From Ceraceosorus guamensis (lineage: Eukaryota > Basidiomycota > Exobasidiomycetes > Ceraceosorales > Ceraceosoraceae), in contig NW_020290029.1 of NCBI RefSeq assembly GCF_003144195.1, positions 175,913 through 239,912 of the forward strand: DNA of 64,000 bases. Direction: 5' to 3'. The notes beneath the pieces are model-generated. The model was not told where the DNA came from and did not search any database. It saw nothing but the letters and a program-made list of their open reading frames with translations. A program made the position numbers and the translations under genes. This document shows, in pieces, positions 1 through 11,054 of the stretch; positions within the stretch are counted from its first letter, which is position 1; the number at the start of each line of letters is the position of its first letter.

Positions 1-2693
1 CACTCCCACCAGGTCCGCTGCCTCTATCCCTCGTGCGATTGATGGAAGGTGGCGTCATACCAGCAGGCTTCTCCTTGTTGAGCACTGGGAGAGAGAAAGA
101 GAGCCAAGGGAAAGTTTGAGCTGAAAGGCGGAGCCAAGGGCAAGATGCACCGCGACTCACGACTCTGAAAGAAGGTGTGCAACACTTCCGATTGTTTCGG
201 CGTGCCGGGACTTGTAGGACCTTCCGGCGATGTCAGACCTGGACTGAGCGGTCCAGCTCGACCAGAGTCTAATGGCGGGCTCGCCAGACGTTCTGGTCGC
301 AGTCCGGGCGTTCCTTCGCGCTCTCGATGAGATTCCTGGTGGAAAGGGCGGTGAACACTTCAATTCATCGAACGCTCGCTCGCTCAATCCACTCACTCGT
401 CTGCCCATACGCGCGGCAGGCCTCGCACTCGTGCTCAAAGGCCCATCATCGGCATCTCCTATCTTCGCTAGCAGCGCCTTTTCCACGCTCGGCAAGCTCA
501 GACTGGAGCTTCCCATAGGCCCAACCACTGTGCGCCCGCTGGACTCCGCGTCCCCGTTAGCCGATGCACCCATCGCACCACCCAGACGCGAAAGTTTCGA
601 GCGCGAGTTAGGATCTGATGACATGTTTGCGTAGTGCTGCGCGAGAAACGCTTGCTCGTCTGGCTGCTTGAAACGCGTCGTATTGTTTGACGGGGCCTGA
701 CATGGATGTGGCGCGTCAGCTCCTTGGCTCAGACTTGACGCTAGGCAAGCAGCAACGCAACTCACTGGGGCTGTCCAGTCCGAAATGATATCCTCGTACA
801 GCCTGACTGCGCTAGGAACACCGGCATCTTCGGCAGCCGCAAGCTGTCCCGTTTCTTTTTGTCGCGCGAGCTCCAACAAATTTTTGCTGCCCTTTTCCAG
901 CCGGCTTTCTCGTCTAACCTGTTCGACGAGCATGTCCCACTCCCAGCCCTTTGAAGTGGCATTTGCATCAAATCCATCCCTGTGCGCCTTGATCTTTCCC
1001 CAAGTGTCCCAACCTGTGGGCACCACGAGCTCGTCGCGCTCGATCGTTGACGATCGGTATGTGAATGGAAATCGCGAAGAGAGTGCACCTCCGGCTACCA
1101 CGCTTGACGGAGCTGCGCCTGCGTCTGCAGCACGATTATGAGAGCCATCAGTCGCAGAGGTGAGCCGTGCTGGCACTGGCGGGGTAAAAAGCCTGTGCAA
1201 GACGTAAGAGCGCAGCACCTCAAACGTCCGCGGCCGAGATTGCGCTGTGAAGAAGAGTCCAGCGCCGTCTGAATGAAGGTGGCGGGTCAGTGAGTCTCGC
1301 GTCTAGCCTCTGATCACCTTGCAAACCCTCACATTTCAAGCAAGTGGTTCGAAGCACCTGCTGTATGTAATCGAATTGCTCCTCCTTGAACTCGCGATCC
1401 CTTTCGAGTTGTGGTATCGTGTCGGCCTAGAGGCGAGGGGCCAACGTCAGACGCGTACTCTACACGCCCATCGCGAGCACGACTCACCTTTGTGCAAACG
1501 ATCACAAGCGGTACGCCCCAATTGTGCTCGAGCACTCCCTCTCCTAACGGCAATGACGGATCTGTGAGCGCAGGGTTCGGGCCTGCAGTGGCTTGCACGC
1601 CATCTGTGGTCTGCGCGGGCTCCGCATAGGAGCGAATGTAAGCCTCAACTGGGAGGGTACGTCATGTCAGTCATCGGAGCATCACTGAAGCAGGCTTCTG
1701 CCTTACTCACGCTGCTCCCTAAGCTCGTCTGCAAGGGCTCTCTCCTTCGTCCATCTGGCCCTCTCCTCGACGTTTGCGCCAGCATTTTCGGCGTCCTCCA
1801 GCACCCCTCTAACAACGTCCAGCCAGGTAGACAGCTGCTCTAAGAAGGTCCAAGGCGCTTGCCAGTCAAGCACTATCATGAACAAGGAGTCTTTGATAGC
1901 CGTCATGGAAGGCTTCGGCGAGGTAGCGGTAGATGAGAGACCAGCCTGCAAAGACGTGCTTGGCCGCAAGGAGGATGCGCTTGCGGCAGGATTTGTGCTC
2001 GTTGGATCGGAGGACGACGCAGCAAGCGCAAACGGTAGCAGAGACAGGTGAACTGGGTGCGAAGAGGGGACTTGGTAGACGCCAACCCGCGCCAACGTGT
2101 CTGCGGGCGAAGAAGCGTTAGACGAACGATGGCCACCCTTTGCGCTTCGAGCGCGGAACTCTCACCCTCTCCGTCCTCATCACCGACGTCCCAGTACCCG
2201 TACCCCATGCCAAAGTCTGCCGCCCCCGAGACTTCGGCGTTGGTCTGCAGGTCATGCTCTGGGCCGCTCAAATTTGGCGTTCCTGTGGCTGCTCCAGACA
2301 CTCCTGCTTGAGCCTGACCTCCGACCGAATTTGAAGACGAGCTGGCAGGCAGAGAAATGAAGCCGGCAGGCGCCCTCGCCGCCAGCGAAGAAAGTATCGT
2401 CGTCTTTCCGGTCCCAGGTTCACCTGCGGGCGCAGTGCCAAGAGCCGTCAGATGACGTCCGTATTGGCACAGCCTCTACCGCACTCACCCATGATGATCA
2501 AGTTCTTGAGGGGTACAGCTTTGCTGCTCTGAACCGAGTCCAAGATGCTACTCCAAAGGTCTTCATCCTGCTGCGCATCAGGCGCAGTCTGCGCTGCTTG
2601 CGCTGCCTGTGAGCCCTTCTCCATCGCTCCATTTCCAACTCGGCTTGGGCCTGCCGTATCGGCAGCAGAAGCAGAAGCTAGCGGGCTGTCCAT
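1..2693 (-). CDS. Cytoplasmic dynein light intermediate chain (3' end off window)
   Basis: This is the dynein-1 light intermediate chain, a Ras-like G-domain subunit that links the dynein heavy chain to cargo adaptors on microtubules. I read eight exons: 2693-2489, 2423-2166, 2100-1711, 1648-1488, 1426-1333, 1268-397, 335-161 and 84 to beyond position 1. All joins use GT-AG and keep phase. An LWSSIL motif precedes a complete P-loop, GEPGTGKTT (residues about 69-77), which is split by intron 1. The family signatures follow in order: LARVGVYQ, a HNWGVPLVIVCTK guanine-specificity segment, QVLRTTCLKYGAGLFFT, LVVPTGWDTWGKI and EQAFLAQHY. A Pro/Ser-rich tail then runs into EVLHTFFQSLLNKEK, the conserved C-terminal helix region. 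The start at 2693 is the first Met in the open frame. The stop codon lies left of the window. The identification is firm. The fungal P-loop looks intact, unlike that of many animal copies (family knowledge). Confidence 0.93.
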
Positions 2694-3349
2694 GAGAGGC
2701 GAGCGTACCGCTGTCTACGAGTGCCTTCGAAATCAAATTGCTGCGCTTCCCGCGCGTGTCGAATACGCTTTCGTCGTCTATCTACCCTGCAGATCTTGTA
2801 TGCGTTCCGGAAGGAGTGCCTCGCCGAGAAGCGGATGGTGATGATGATGGAGGACGTGCACGCACCACTGGGGATTCTCGAGACATGCATGCTTTCCTGC
2901 AAGGTCGCGCTGTGCGTGACGCGTGTGTGGCTCTACAAAGGTAGCGCGCGCGTGCGTGCGCTGTTGAAAGTAGTCATGAGTAGCAGTAGTAGGTACCAGC
3001 TACCTCAGCACATGTGCGCGCGTGACTCAGTCAGTGAGTGACCTCTGATGGCGCGCGGATCATCAGCAGCTGCAGCCAAAAGTCAAGAAGTGTTGCACTC
3101 AACGAAGGCGTGTTGCGCCGCAAGTTGCTGCCGCGGCGGCCATCCATTTCATACAGTTCAACACGCAGCTCGCGCTTCTGACAAGCTCGAAGCGAATCAA
3201 GGATGCGCTGCGATCAACAGCCTTGCTGCAGACACACCGCCTGGCCCCTCGACATTTCATGGGCCGTGGCTCACTTGTTGCCGCACCACACACACTTTTC
3301 CACACTGCAATTTTTCGAAAGCATTGCGATTGCTTGAATTTGCAACGCT
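2694..3349. other. Spacer: dynein LIC promoter side / RTT109 3' side
   Basis: This stretch of about 650 bp lies between the start of the dynein chain gene and the stop of RTT109, both on the minus strand, so it must hold the dynein gene promoter. I see no convincing ORF, tRNA or repeat. The open frame on the plus strand here runs into RTT109 antisense and has no recognisable domain. Confidence 0.5.
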
Positions 3350-5233
3350 TCACGGTTTTTTCTTGCGCTTGACGTTGAGCGTGTTCACCACGACCTTGCT
3401 CTTCTTCTCCTGTTCCTCTCTGATGGCGCGAGGCAACGGTCTGCCCGCTTTCTCCCACTCTTCTTTTGCGCGCATCAACTGCGCCTTGGTAGGGCCGGCA
3501 CAAGCAATGTCAGACCAGAGCACACCTTTAGCCACCTGCACAGCAGGCAGAGAGTCGTCCGACTGCGGACTTGCGTGTTCCGCAACCGCACCCGAACCCT
3601 TTTCCTTCGTCTGTGATAAGCCACCTTTGCGCAGCACAGCTCGCAGCACGGCATCATGCCACGCTTCTGTGAGGTCTTTCGTGGCGTCCCAATTTGACCA
3701 ATCGCATACATCCCTCAATAGATGTCGAAAGATAACGTCGGAGAGGACCTTTGGAGGCAGAGCAAGCGGTTGAGGGCTAGGGCTAAGTGTAGTGCTCCCA
3801 CAGTGCTGGTGCACGGCTGTCTGCTCGTCTCGCTTCGAGTCCTCGCCCGCCTCGTCGACTTCAAAGATGCAGACAAAGACGCCTACGGCGTTTCCAGCAC
3901 AGCATTCTTGTCTGAAGCCCATCCTTTCCCAGAATTCGTCCGGAGATATTGCGTCTAGGGCTGCGCGTTCTTTAAAGAGCGATTTGAAAGGCGCGATGGG
4001 TTGTCGCGTGGATATTGCGAGCGAATGAGCAGAACCGTGCGTCGCGGCCTGAGACGGTTCCGTTGGTAGCCTTTCACCCTGAGTTGCAGTGTTCGAGTCC
4101 TCTAATCGAACGCGCTTGCTGGCTCGGTCCGATTCGTCATCATCGTCGCCTGCCTTGCTTGTACTCGCCGTTTCGGGCCCACTGGCGAGCTCGTGAGCGT
4201 CCCTCGCAAGCTCTGAAATGAACCGGCTCTTTGGATCGTCTGGGAAGTGAGGCATCAAAGTTGCAGGACTGCCATGGGACCTAAGGCCATTGTGAATGCG
4301 TTCCACATCTGAACGAACGTCTGTAGACTTGCGGTGCAAAGGTAAGGGCGGCGACTGTTGCAAACCCCTGGTGTATGGATGTCCGTATACCCACTTCGAT
4401 CTCGAAAGCGCATCATCCTCTCCGGTCGGCGCCGCAGGTAGCAGCTCTCTTGCCGTACCGTTATCGTACCCTGGAACGATGTAAAAGTTTCTCCCCTTGT
4501 AGCCTGTCGATGCGTTCACATCGCTCAGGACCTGTCTCCACCAGGCTATTAATTTACCATCTGGCAAGACGCGCTTCAAGGGGTTTTCTGGAGAGCTGGG
4601 GAAGAGGTAAGCGCCTTGAGAACGCGCCAGGACATGAATTGAACAATGCGTGATCGGTTTTTGTTTCGTTCCCCAGTGTCGTAGGCTGGCAAAATGCGAA
4701 AGGAAAGCTGTGGTAGTGAGTCGAACTAGAGACGTGGGCTGGGACTTGGGATGTTCCGCGTTCGACGACTGCTTCTCGAATCCCTGGACAAAGTCCACCA
4801 AGTTCGCATCGACTGCTCGAGGTGCCCATCCTGTAGAATCGACTTTACTGACGTATAGCACCGCAGCTCGCTGAGCGGGAATGGTGTAGAGATAGCATTC
4901 GAGGGCGTATATCAGCCTGCCTGTGTGCTGCGAAGATCCTTGTCCCTCTTTGGCTGTTCCGCACTCGGTCGTAGCCTCATCGGAGTGCGCATCCTCCCAG
5001 CTCACTGTGCAAAAGACGTGCTCGACAAATGCGTCGAGAGGCTTTGGCGGCGGCTTCGAGCTCTGTGGGTCTACATGCGCGAATGGGTAGAGCTCCTTTG
5101 CTGATGAAGGTGTTGAAAACAGCACGTGCACCCTGGCCCTACCTCGCAGTGCACATGGACCTGTCGCGACGGTGCTGCTGCGAATGGCTTCGGTTATAGT
5201 GCAGAGCAGCATTTCGCGTCCATGGTCCTTCAT
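3350..5233 (-). CDS. RTT109: Histone acetyltransferase Rtt109 (H3K56)
   Basis: Rtt109 acetylates histone H3 lysine 56 on newly made histones. It works with the chaperones Asf1 and Vps75 during replication-coupled nucleosome assembly and is fungus-specific. The gene is a single uninterrupted frame of 627 codons. Recognisable family blocks are GYKGRNFYIVPGYD (about residue 250), WVYGHPYT, and the acidic catalytic motif HFPDDPKSRF (about 330-340), whose paired Asp residues match the essential DD of yeast Rtt109. Later blocks are EFWERMGFRQECC with GVFVCIF, and the C-terminal TEAWHDAVLRAVLRKGG. A Ser/Asp-rich linker (about 350-420) and a basic KRKKKP tail make it longer than the yeast enzyme (436 aa). 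Met8 is an alternative start. It is divergent from the NDUFS6 gene, with about 650 bp between the start codons. The identity is secure from several separate motifs. Confidence 0.95.
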   Translation of the reverse strand: MKDHGREMLLCTITEAIRSSTVATGPCALRGRARVHVLFSTPSSAKELYPFAHVDPQSSKPPPKPLDAFVEHVFCTVSWEDAHSDEATTECGTAKEGQGSSQHTGRLIYALECYLYTIPAQRAAVLYVSKVDSTGWAPRAVDANLVDFVQGFEKQSSNAEHPKSQPTSLVRLTTTAFLSHFASLRHWGTKQKPITHCSIHVLARSQGAYLFPSSPENPLKRVLPDGKLIAWWRQVLSDVNASTGYKGRNFYIVPGYDNGTARELLPAAPTGEDDALSRSKWVYGHPYTRGLQQSPPLPLHRKSTDVRSDVERIHNGLRSHGSPATLMPHFPDDPKSRFISELARDAHELASGPETASTSKAGDDDDESDRASKRVRLEDSNTATQGERLPTEPSQAATHGSAHSLAISTRQPIAPFKSLFKERAALDAISPDEFWERMGFRQECCAGNAVGVFVCIFEVDEAGEDSKRDEQTAVHQHCGSTTLSPSPQPLALPPKVLSDVIFRHLLRDVCDWSNWDATKDLTEAWHDAVLRAVLRKGGLSQTKEKGSGAVAEHASPQSDDSLPAVQVAKGVLWSDIACAGPTKAQLMRAKEEWEKAGRPLPRAIREEQEKKSKVVVNTLNVKRKKKP

Positions 5234-5886
5234 TTTGGACGGCTGCTTTCACAGCGCTTCTGCCTCTAAGTGTGAGCTTTGGCCAAATGGGGGCCGCCTG
5301 AATCGCTCAACATGGAAGTGTCCAAAGTCTCTCCCACGATTGAATCTTGAGAATTTGAATTGTGATTGCGAATCCGTATGGTCATGGGTGACGTCGCGAA
5401 GCGTGTGTCTGTGCCCCGGTCACAAATCGAAGCGCCTCTTCGCGGCATAGCTGCAGCACGCACCGCGTCGCGTCTTGAATTTCGTGTCGTGCACGACATC
5501 GTGGAGTTCGGCCGACGATACCCGAGCATCCTGAGCTACTCAACACGTGACAGCTTCGGCCGCCCAATTGGCGGAAGCTCATTCGTCGACGGCGCGCAGT
5601 CGGAGCGGACGGTGGTGACGAGAACGTCCAGTTGACCGCGTGACTGTATATAACGGCTCTCGTCAATGAAGTGTCCACGCCGAGGTTACAAGCGATCAGT
5701 TCACAATTCCGACCTCATCATCTCAGTTTGTTGACTCACGACTGGGAATCCGCGGGGCTCTTGCGATCGTCGTGCCGTCTCGCCCCACAAGGCTCTGCAC
5801 CCCTTCTTTAGGCTGTCAGCCCACCTCAACCCTGGCACACGACTGATCAAGTCCTTCGCAGCCACGGAGCCTCCTCTAAAGACACC
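5234..5886. promoter_or_regulatory. Shared divergent promoter region, RTT109 / NDUFS6
   Basis: About 650 bp separate two divergently transcribed genes. A TATA-like TGTATATAACGG sits near 5644-5655. It lies about 240 bp upstream of the NDUFS6 start codon, so its role is unproven. No coding sequence is recognisable. Promoter function is inferred only from the gene layout. Confidence 0.4.
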
Positions 5887-6725
5887 ATGTCATCCTCCAG
5901 AATCTTCGCAAGGTCTCTCTCGAGCAGCGCCAAAGCTCGCGCTCCTCCATCCGGATTCTTTGCCCGTCCAACAGGCGAGGCTCAGACTCCCGCTCGTCGT
6001 CGAGAGAACCGAGCCAACGTGGTAGCAGCGCCTCACACACCACCTCACATCCCATCCGAGCAATCTCCAAATTATCCAGCCACTTGGTCCAAATCGCAAA
6101 ATCCCAGGCCTAAAGCGATGCAAGGACCACGTTTCGAACAGATCGATTTCAACCTGCAACCTTTGCCCCTGAGCGCCATGGAGATGATTCACAGGGAACC
6201 GATTCGTCTCACAAAGAAGAGGGTCGTTGCTTGCGATGGTGGGGATGGACCGCTTGGACACCCTCAGGTGTTCATCAACTTGGTGAGTAGGATGTCGTGC
6301 GATCGAGGAGGCAAGTCATGTGCTCATTCGAATCTCGATGACTGCACATCGCAGGACAAGCCAGGACCCAAGGCGTGCCCGTACTGGTGAGTACTGCCTT
6401 CTTGCGACGCATCGGAGAGCTGCTCAGCACGCAGGGCCACTTGTGCTTGCTTGCTTGCGCTTGCGTGGGGGACGCGAACGCTTGTCACTCTCTATCCCAT
6501 CGAGAATGGCGACGTGACAAAGTTAGCCTTTCGAGATGACAAAATTGCGGGCGCGAGCTGCTTGGAGCAAAGTCGAAGCACGAATGGGTGTATGCGTGTA
6601 GCAAAACGGCATCGGAAGTCTCATGCTATTTGCCTACTCCACCTATCTGTCCGCCTGCTGACGTTCATTATTTGCGCCCTCATCACAGCGGTATTCGCTT
6701 CGAGCACGACCACGCGCACCACTAG
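5887..6725 (+). CDS. NADH:ubiquinone oxidoreductase NDUFS6-type zinc subunit
   Basis: This is the small zinc-binding subunit of mitochondrial complex I (NDUFS6, bovine 13 kDa-A), which sits at the peripheral-arm/membrane junction and is needed for late assembly. The exons are 5887-6282, 6355-6386 and 6689-6725, giving 154 aa. The join TG|C restores a Cys codon across intron 2. The N-terminus MSSSRIFARSLSSSAKARA is a typical mitochondrial presequence. The diagnostic block is VACDGGDGPLGHPQVFINL, followed by ACPYCGIRFEHDHAHH and the stop. The Cys and His residues that bind Zn in the family (CDGG, GHP, CPYC) are all present. The last two exons are tiny (32 and 37 bp) and can only be found by splicing logic. 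Intron 2 is about 300 bp, longer than most introns here. No other family fits. Confidence 0.93.
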
Positions 6726-7878
6726 AGTGGACATAAATGGCCCCTTGATGCTCTCTGTGCCACGAATCTCGCTCGCCGACCGACAGTCTGCCCACACTAC
6801 TGGCGCTCTCCGGTCGATCGATAGCAATCTTCGATGTGATGCATCCATCCATCCCTCTTCGACTGAAGAGACGCCTCATGTGGCTCGCCTGCCCTTGAAA
6901 ATGTGTCTGTGAACAGGTCACCGTCTCTAGTCGAAGCTCTGCAAGACTGTCGTGCTCGTGTGCCAGGCAGCAAATTATTCCTAGACTCTTGACTTTTGGC
7001 TCGGTAAACTCTCCGAATTGAACGCTACCCGTCTGACTAGTGTGGGTGTGCGAAAGATGCACGCAAGGTATCCACGATCGATGTGCGCGCCTCTTGCGCT
7101 GCGCTGCGCTTCGAGAAGATAGAGGCACGCTTGCGACGCAGCTTGCCTCGATGATTCCCACGCATAACCTATTCAGTCACAGCGACTCACTCTCCACTAT
7201 ACTTCTCTTCACCCAAGGTGACGGCAGTGTTGAATGGGACCCTCTCTACTGCTCCCGATTGCAAGACTTCACTGGACTCACCGCCCTGCTCCAGTCACAG
7301 GTCACGAATGTTCTGCTGGGTGATGATCTGCATGCGCGTTTGATACATTGAGTACCGTACTTGACTGCTCGCGGTGACGCTCAAATTCACGATTCACGGT
7401 GAGTTGTGCGCCTCTCTCATCGTGGCGCGGAAGCGAAAGCCGAGGCAGAATTCAAGAGAGGGCACAGCGCCGATAAAGCGTACCATCATCTGGCCGGGCG
7501 TGCGCGGCCTTCTCTGCTGCTGCTGCTGCTGGTGCATCAGCCATCAGCAGCCATCAGCCGGCGCGCGTGCTTGGCTTGCAGCACCGCCTCATCTTTCCGA
7601 TCGCGTGACGACACCCATCATGCGGCTCCTCGTGCCTGGACCCATGTCTCCTCCACGTCAACCACCATCACATTCTTGATTACGGACCCCAGTCGCAAAG
7701 CACATCTGTGGAGAGCTCGAGGTGCTGCACATCGCGCGAGCGTGACTAGCCTTGCACTCGGCAGGTAAAGGCGCATAGGCTCGTACGGAACGATACATCA
7801 ACACTGTTCAGCAAGCAGCCTATCGAGATCGAACGGGAACGCGCACGTCACAAGCCATCTGTGGTTCAGGCAGCAAGC
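6726..7878. other. Spacer without recognisable gene
   Basis: About 1.15 kb lie between two plus-strand genes and include the promoter and leader of the RING-H2 gene. I see a short CTG run near 7518-7533 and one copy of the dispersed TTCACGATTCACGG motif near 7386-7400. No ORF shows a protein-like pattern. Confidence 0.5.
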
Positions 7879-10393
7879 ATGTCGTCGGAGGGGAAGGTGG
7901 AGCCATTGGAAGGCGATTCAGTATCCAGAGCACATGGAGGCGCATCAAGTAGCGCCGCTTCTCCACCTCTCTCTCCCTCTTCGCGCACGGCAACCATCAC
8001 GCACCCGCTAGCCCGAGCACCTTCACCCACAGCGCCCACTGCCGCAGCCGCTTCATCCCTGGCGGCCTCTTCCAAGCGGCCACTCCACTCCATCGACCTT
8101 TCCCACCTTCTCTCCTCGCCCGCAGCATCGGGCAGCACCACCCCGCGCAGCTCAAACGGCGTTCTTGCCCCGCGAGACGCTGTGCCACAGAGCTCTGCTC
8201 GCGCACCTCATCAGGGCGGAGTGGCACAACAGAGAGCCGCCGATGGCTCGACGCTAGACGCCGGCAACTCCGCTACTAGCGACTTGCCTTCCAGAACCGC
8301 ATCGATTGGAGGTCCATCGAGATCTGACGCGCTGAATAGACCACACAATGACACTAGCTCAGCATCTCCCACGAGAGCTGTGCCAGCGCAGAGTCACACT
8401 GGAGCAGCAGCGCCACCTCAGAGCAGCGCAAACGAAGCGATGATGGTCCGGCGGAATATGCTGAGAGCTTCTTTGAGTACGTATGTCCAGCTCGGAAAGG
8501 GAAAGAGGATTTTGCTGGTCCTGCAATTCTTGCTTTCGCTTTGTCAGGTGAGTAGCAGAGGTTATCAGTCAGTGGGAGGCGGTATGTGCGATCGTGCGAG
8601 ACCGGAGAATGCTGCCTGTTTGATGCCGTGTCTTATACGCATTCTCTCTTGACGTGCGCAGGTCATACTCGGCATAGTCGTAGCATGCTTGCCCGACTCC
8701 CTTGGGGATTCGTTGAGAGCGCCGGGGTCATTGTGCGATCCAGAGTCGTGAGTGAGATGATTTATTTCGTAAGAAGCATTTCTGAGGTGCTCATGCCCCT
8801 TGTTCGCGCAGGATGTACGTATTCTTGCTGCTGCACACGTTCAGGGTGCTGTTCTGCATTCCAATCGATCTCTACCTCGGACTTTCGCCACACCGGACCC
8901 CAGCAGCGCGGCGCAACCGATCTGCAGAAGCTCGCGCTCAAAGAGAGGCAAACAGGACATTTGGCAATTTGGCCTTGGATGCCAAAGCGAGCAGATTGTC
9001 AGACCTGTTGGGGTTGTCGCACATTGGGATCTGGTTATATGGTAATTATGCGGTCTGGACGAGCTTGGAATGCTCTCATAGGCCGGCAGACAGCGTGGTG
9101 CTCTGGTGGTCCAGCCTCACTTTTCTGAGCATCACTTACATCATCATCCTTGAAGTCGCTTTGCTCATCTCTGTGAGTGCATCGACTCGCTGTGCGGCAT
9201 TTCCGTGAGCTCACTTCTTGGCCATCTTACGCCACACAAATCAGCTGGTCGTGTTCTTCTTGCCGATTGTGCTGGCAATCTTACGAGCGTTCGGTCTGGC
9301 GGATAGGTTCCCGAGAGCAGGCATCCACCCAACGACATCCAAGATAGATCAAGCTGTGATAGAAAAGTCTTCGACGTTGGTCTACTTTGTTCCTGCCGAG
9401 GAAGAGGCACGTGCAAGTGAACAAGGACCGGTGGCAGACGCAGCGTCCATAGGCCCTCGCGCCAAACTTGATCAAAGTGACAGCCCTACCAAAGTAGAAG
9501 CTCCGTCAGTTGACGATGCACTGCGTACCTCGCAGCATCGCTCCGGCGGTCTAGCGAGATTGTTCACCCGCAGAAAGAGTGGGCGGGTTTCATCCAACGC
9601 GGCTGTGGTCACGACGAGCACCGAAGAGCAAATGCAGCCCGCGCAGAGCGATGCGCAAGCCTCACATGGTGGGGAACAGAAGTGGAGATACCCTCTTCAT
9701 CCGGTGAGTTGACCTTGTGCGGTGCACTCTTTCAGCAATGCCCGCCTTGCTGACGTCAAGTCATCCTCTTCTCCGCGACTCCAGATACCTGCTCATCGCG
9801 CGACGTGCCCAATCTGTCTAGTAGACTTTGTGACGCCGGAACAATTTTCCAGCGAAGCGAGAGCTGCAGCTTCGGATCTGAGCAAACCTGTCACCACGCC
9901 TGCCAGAACAAAAGTCAAAGGAGATGCTAGCAGAAAGCGACGGAGCGCATGGAATTGGCGAAGCAGCTCTCGGCCGCTCGAAAGTACGGAAGCTCCAGCA
10001 GGAGGCGAATCTACGTATGGCGAGGACGTCGAGGCGTCTGCTGCTGCGGGTCGTTCTGCGCACGCTGAGGCTCCGCCTTCAGCAGATGCGTCGTCCCAAG
10101 CAGAGGCGGAAGTGCTCCGACTCATGCCTTGCGGACACGCTCTCCACCGGGCGTGCGTGGACGAGTGGCTGTCCAGCGTCAGTGGGAGGTGTCCGGTCTG
10201 TCAGAAACCCTTGGTAGAGGAACGTGAAGAGACGGATGCATCTCGCGCTCCTCCTGGCACGAACGGGAATGCCGAGAATGTCCTGCAAGATGTCGTTGCT
10301 GCAGCTGCGAGACCGGATCAGCCGACCGGGGCAACTGGACCTGCTAATTCTCCAAACGCACAGCATCGACCTGCCCCAGTTTTAGCGGGCTAG
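7879..10393 (+). CDS. Multi-pass membrane RING-H2 protein, putative E3 ubiquitin ligase
   Basis: Five exons (7879-8547, 8662-8747, 8812-9172, 9245-9703, 9785-10393) encode about 727 aa. The N-terminal 200 residues are Ser/Ala/Pro-rich and look disordered. Hydrophobic segments follow: ILLVLQFLLSLCQVILGIVVACL, MYVFLLLHTFRVLFCIPIDLYL, LTFLSITYIIILEVALLIS and LVVFFLPIVLAILRAFGL. Together they suggest about four membrane passes. The C-terminal part holds a RING-H2 finger: CPIC at about 533, then CGHALHRACVDEW at about 640 and CPVC at about 660. The ligand order C-C-C-H-H-C-C-C is correct, but about 100 low-complexity residues are inserted between ligands 2 and 3. This supports E2 binding and ubiquitin transfer at a membrane. 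The membrane compartment and substrates are unknown. I do not recognise a named orthologue. The ATG at 7879 is the first Met of the frame. Confidence 0.8.
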
Positions 10394-11054
10394 AGCGAGA
10401 CGCAAGGCAGAAGCGCGACGGCAGGCCCGAGCAATGTTGCGAACGACGGCGCTACAATGCACACAGCTCAGTCCAACGAAGCATAAGACTATCCGAGGAT
10501 TCCATTTATCCATTGATCATCCTAGACTCAAGCACATCCTTACGCGCCCCATGATGTGAGCTTCTCATAAAGCAGAGAAATCTGCCTCTCCCATCCTACA
10601 ATACCGATTGTGTTTGCATCGGAAGCTGCGTTTCACCCTGCATGGCTGCGCACGATTCACGATTCGCAAACCAATTGAGGCTGAGCGAGCTTTCCAAGTC
10701 GGACAGTCTTGGAGTACTGCGACGCGCTGCACAGCGTGACGAAAAGGACAAAACTTTACCGGATCCCGTCCCTCGCGCGCCAGGTCTCGAAGCTCGATCT
10801 CGCCGATGCGACTCCAACATGATTTCTGACAGCGTCGTGAGTCGCCGGACCTTGTTTACTCGAGTAGTGTTGTTAGGCCTTCTGACCAACATGATTAGGA
10901 TGGCGTGCATGAATTTTCTAACCTTTTCATTCCGAAGCATGGCCAAGGAGCCTTAGCTCCAGAGCCAAATGGGGCATGCAAAAGATGAAGAGTACAGACG
11001 GGCCCGCCTTGCGTGGTGCGTGCAGGGTTCAAAGGTCGCAATGCCGAACAACCT
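10394..11054. other. Convergent 3' spacer
   Basis: About 660 bp lie between the convergent stops of the RING-H2 and AN1 genes. It contains one CACGATTCACGATTCGC copy of the dispersed motif (about 10651-10667). Otherwise I see only 3'-UTR-like sequence. Confidence 0.5.

Noticed and set aside
1411-2360. Several plus-strand open frames of 60-90 codons over the dynein chain gene
   Set aside because: They are antisense shadows of well-conserved dynein light intermediate chain exons.
3048-3773. Plus-strand open frame of about 240 codons overlapping RTT109
   Set aside because: Most of it is antisense to the conserved RTT109 C-terminus. It has no domain and no splice or promoter support.
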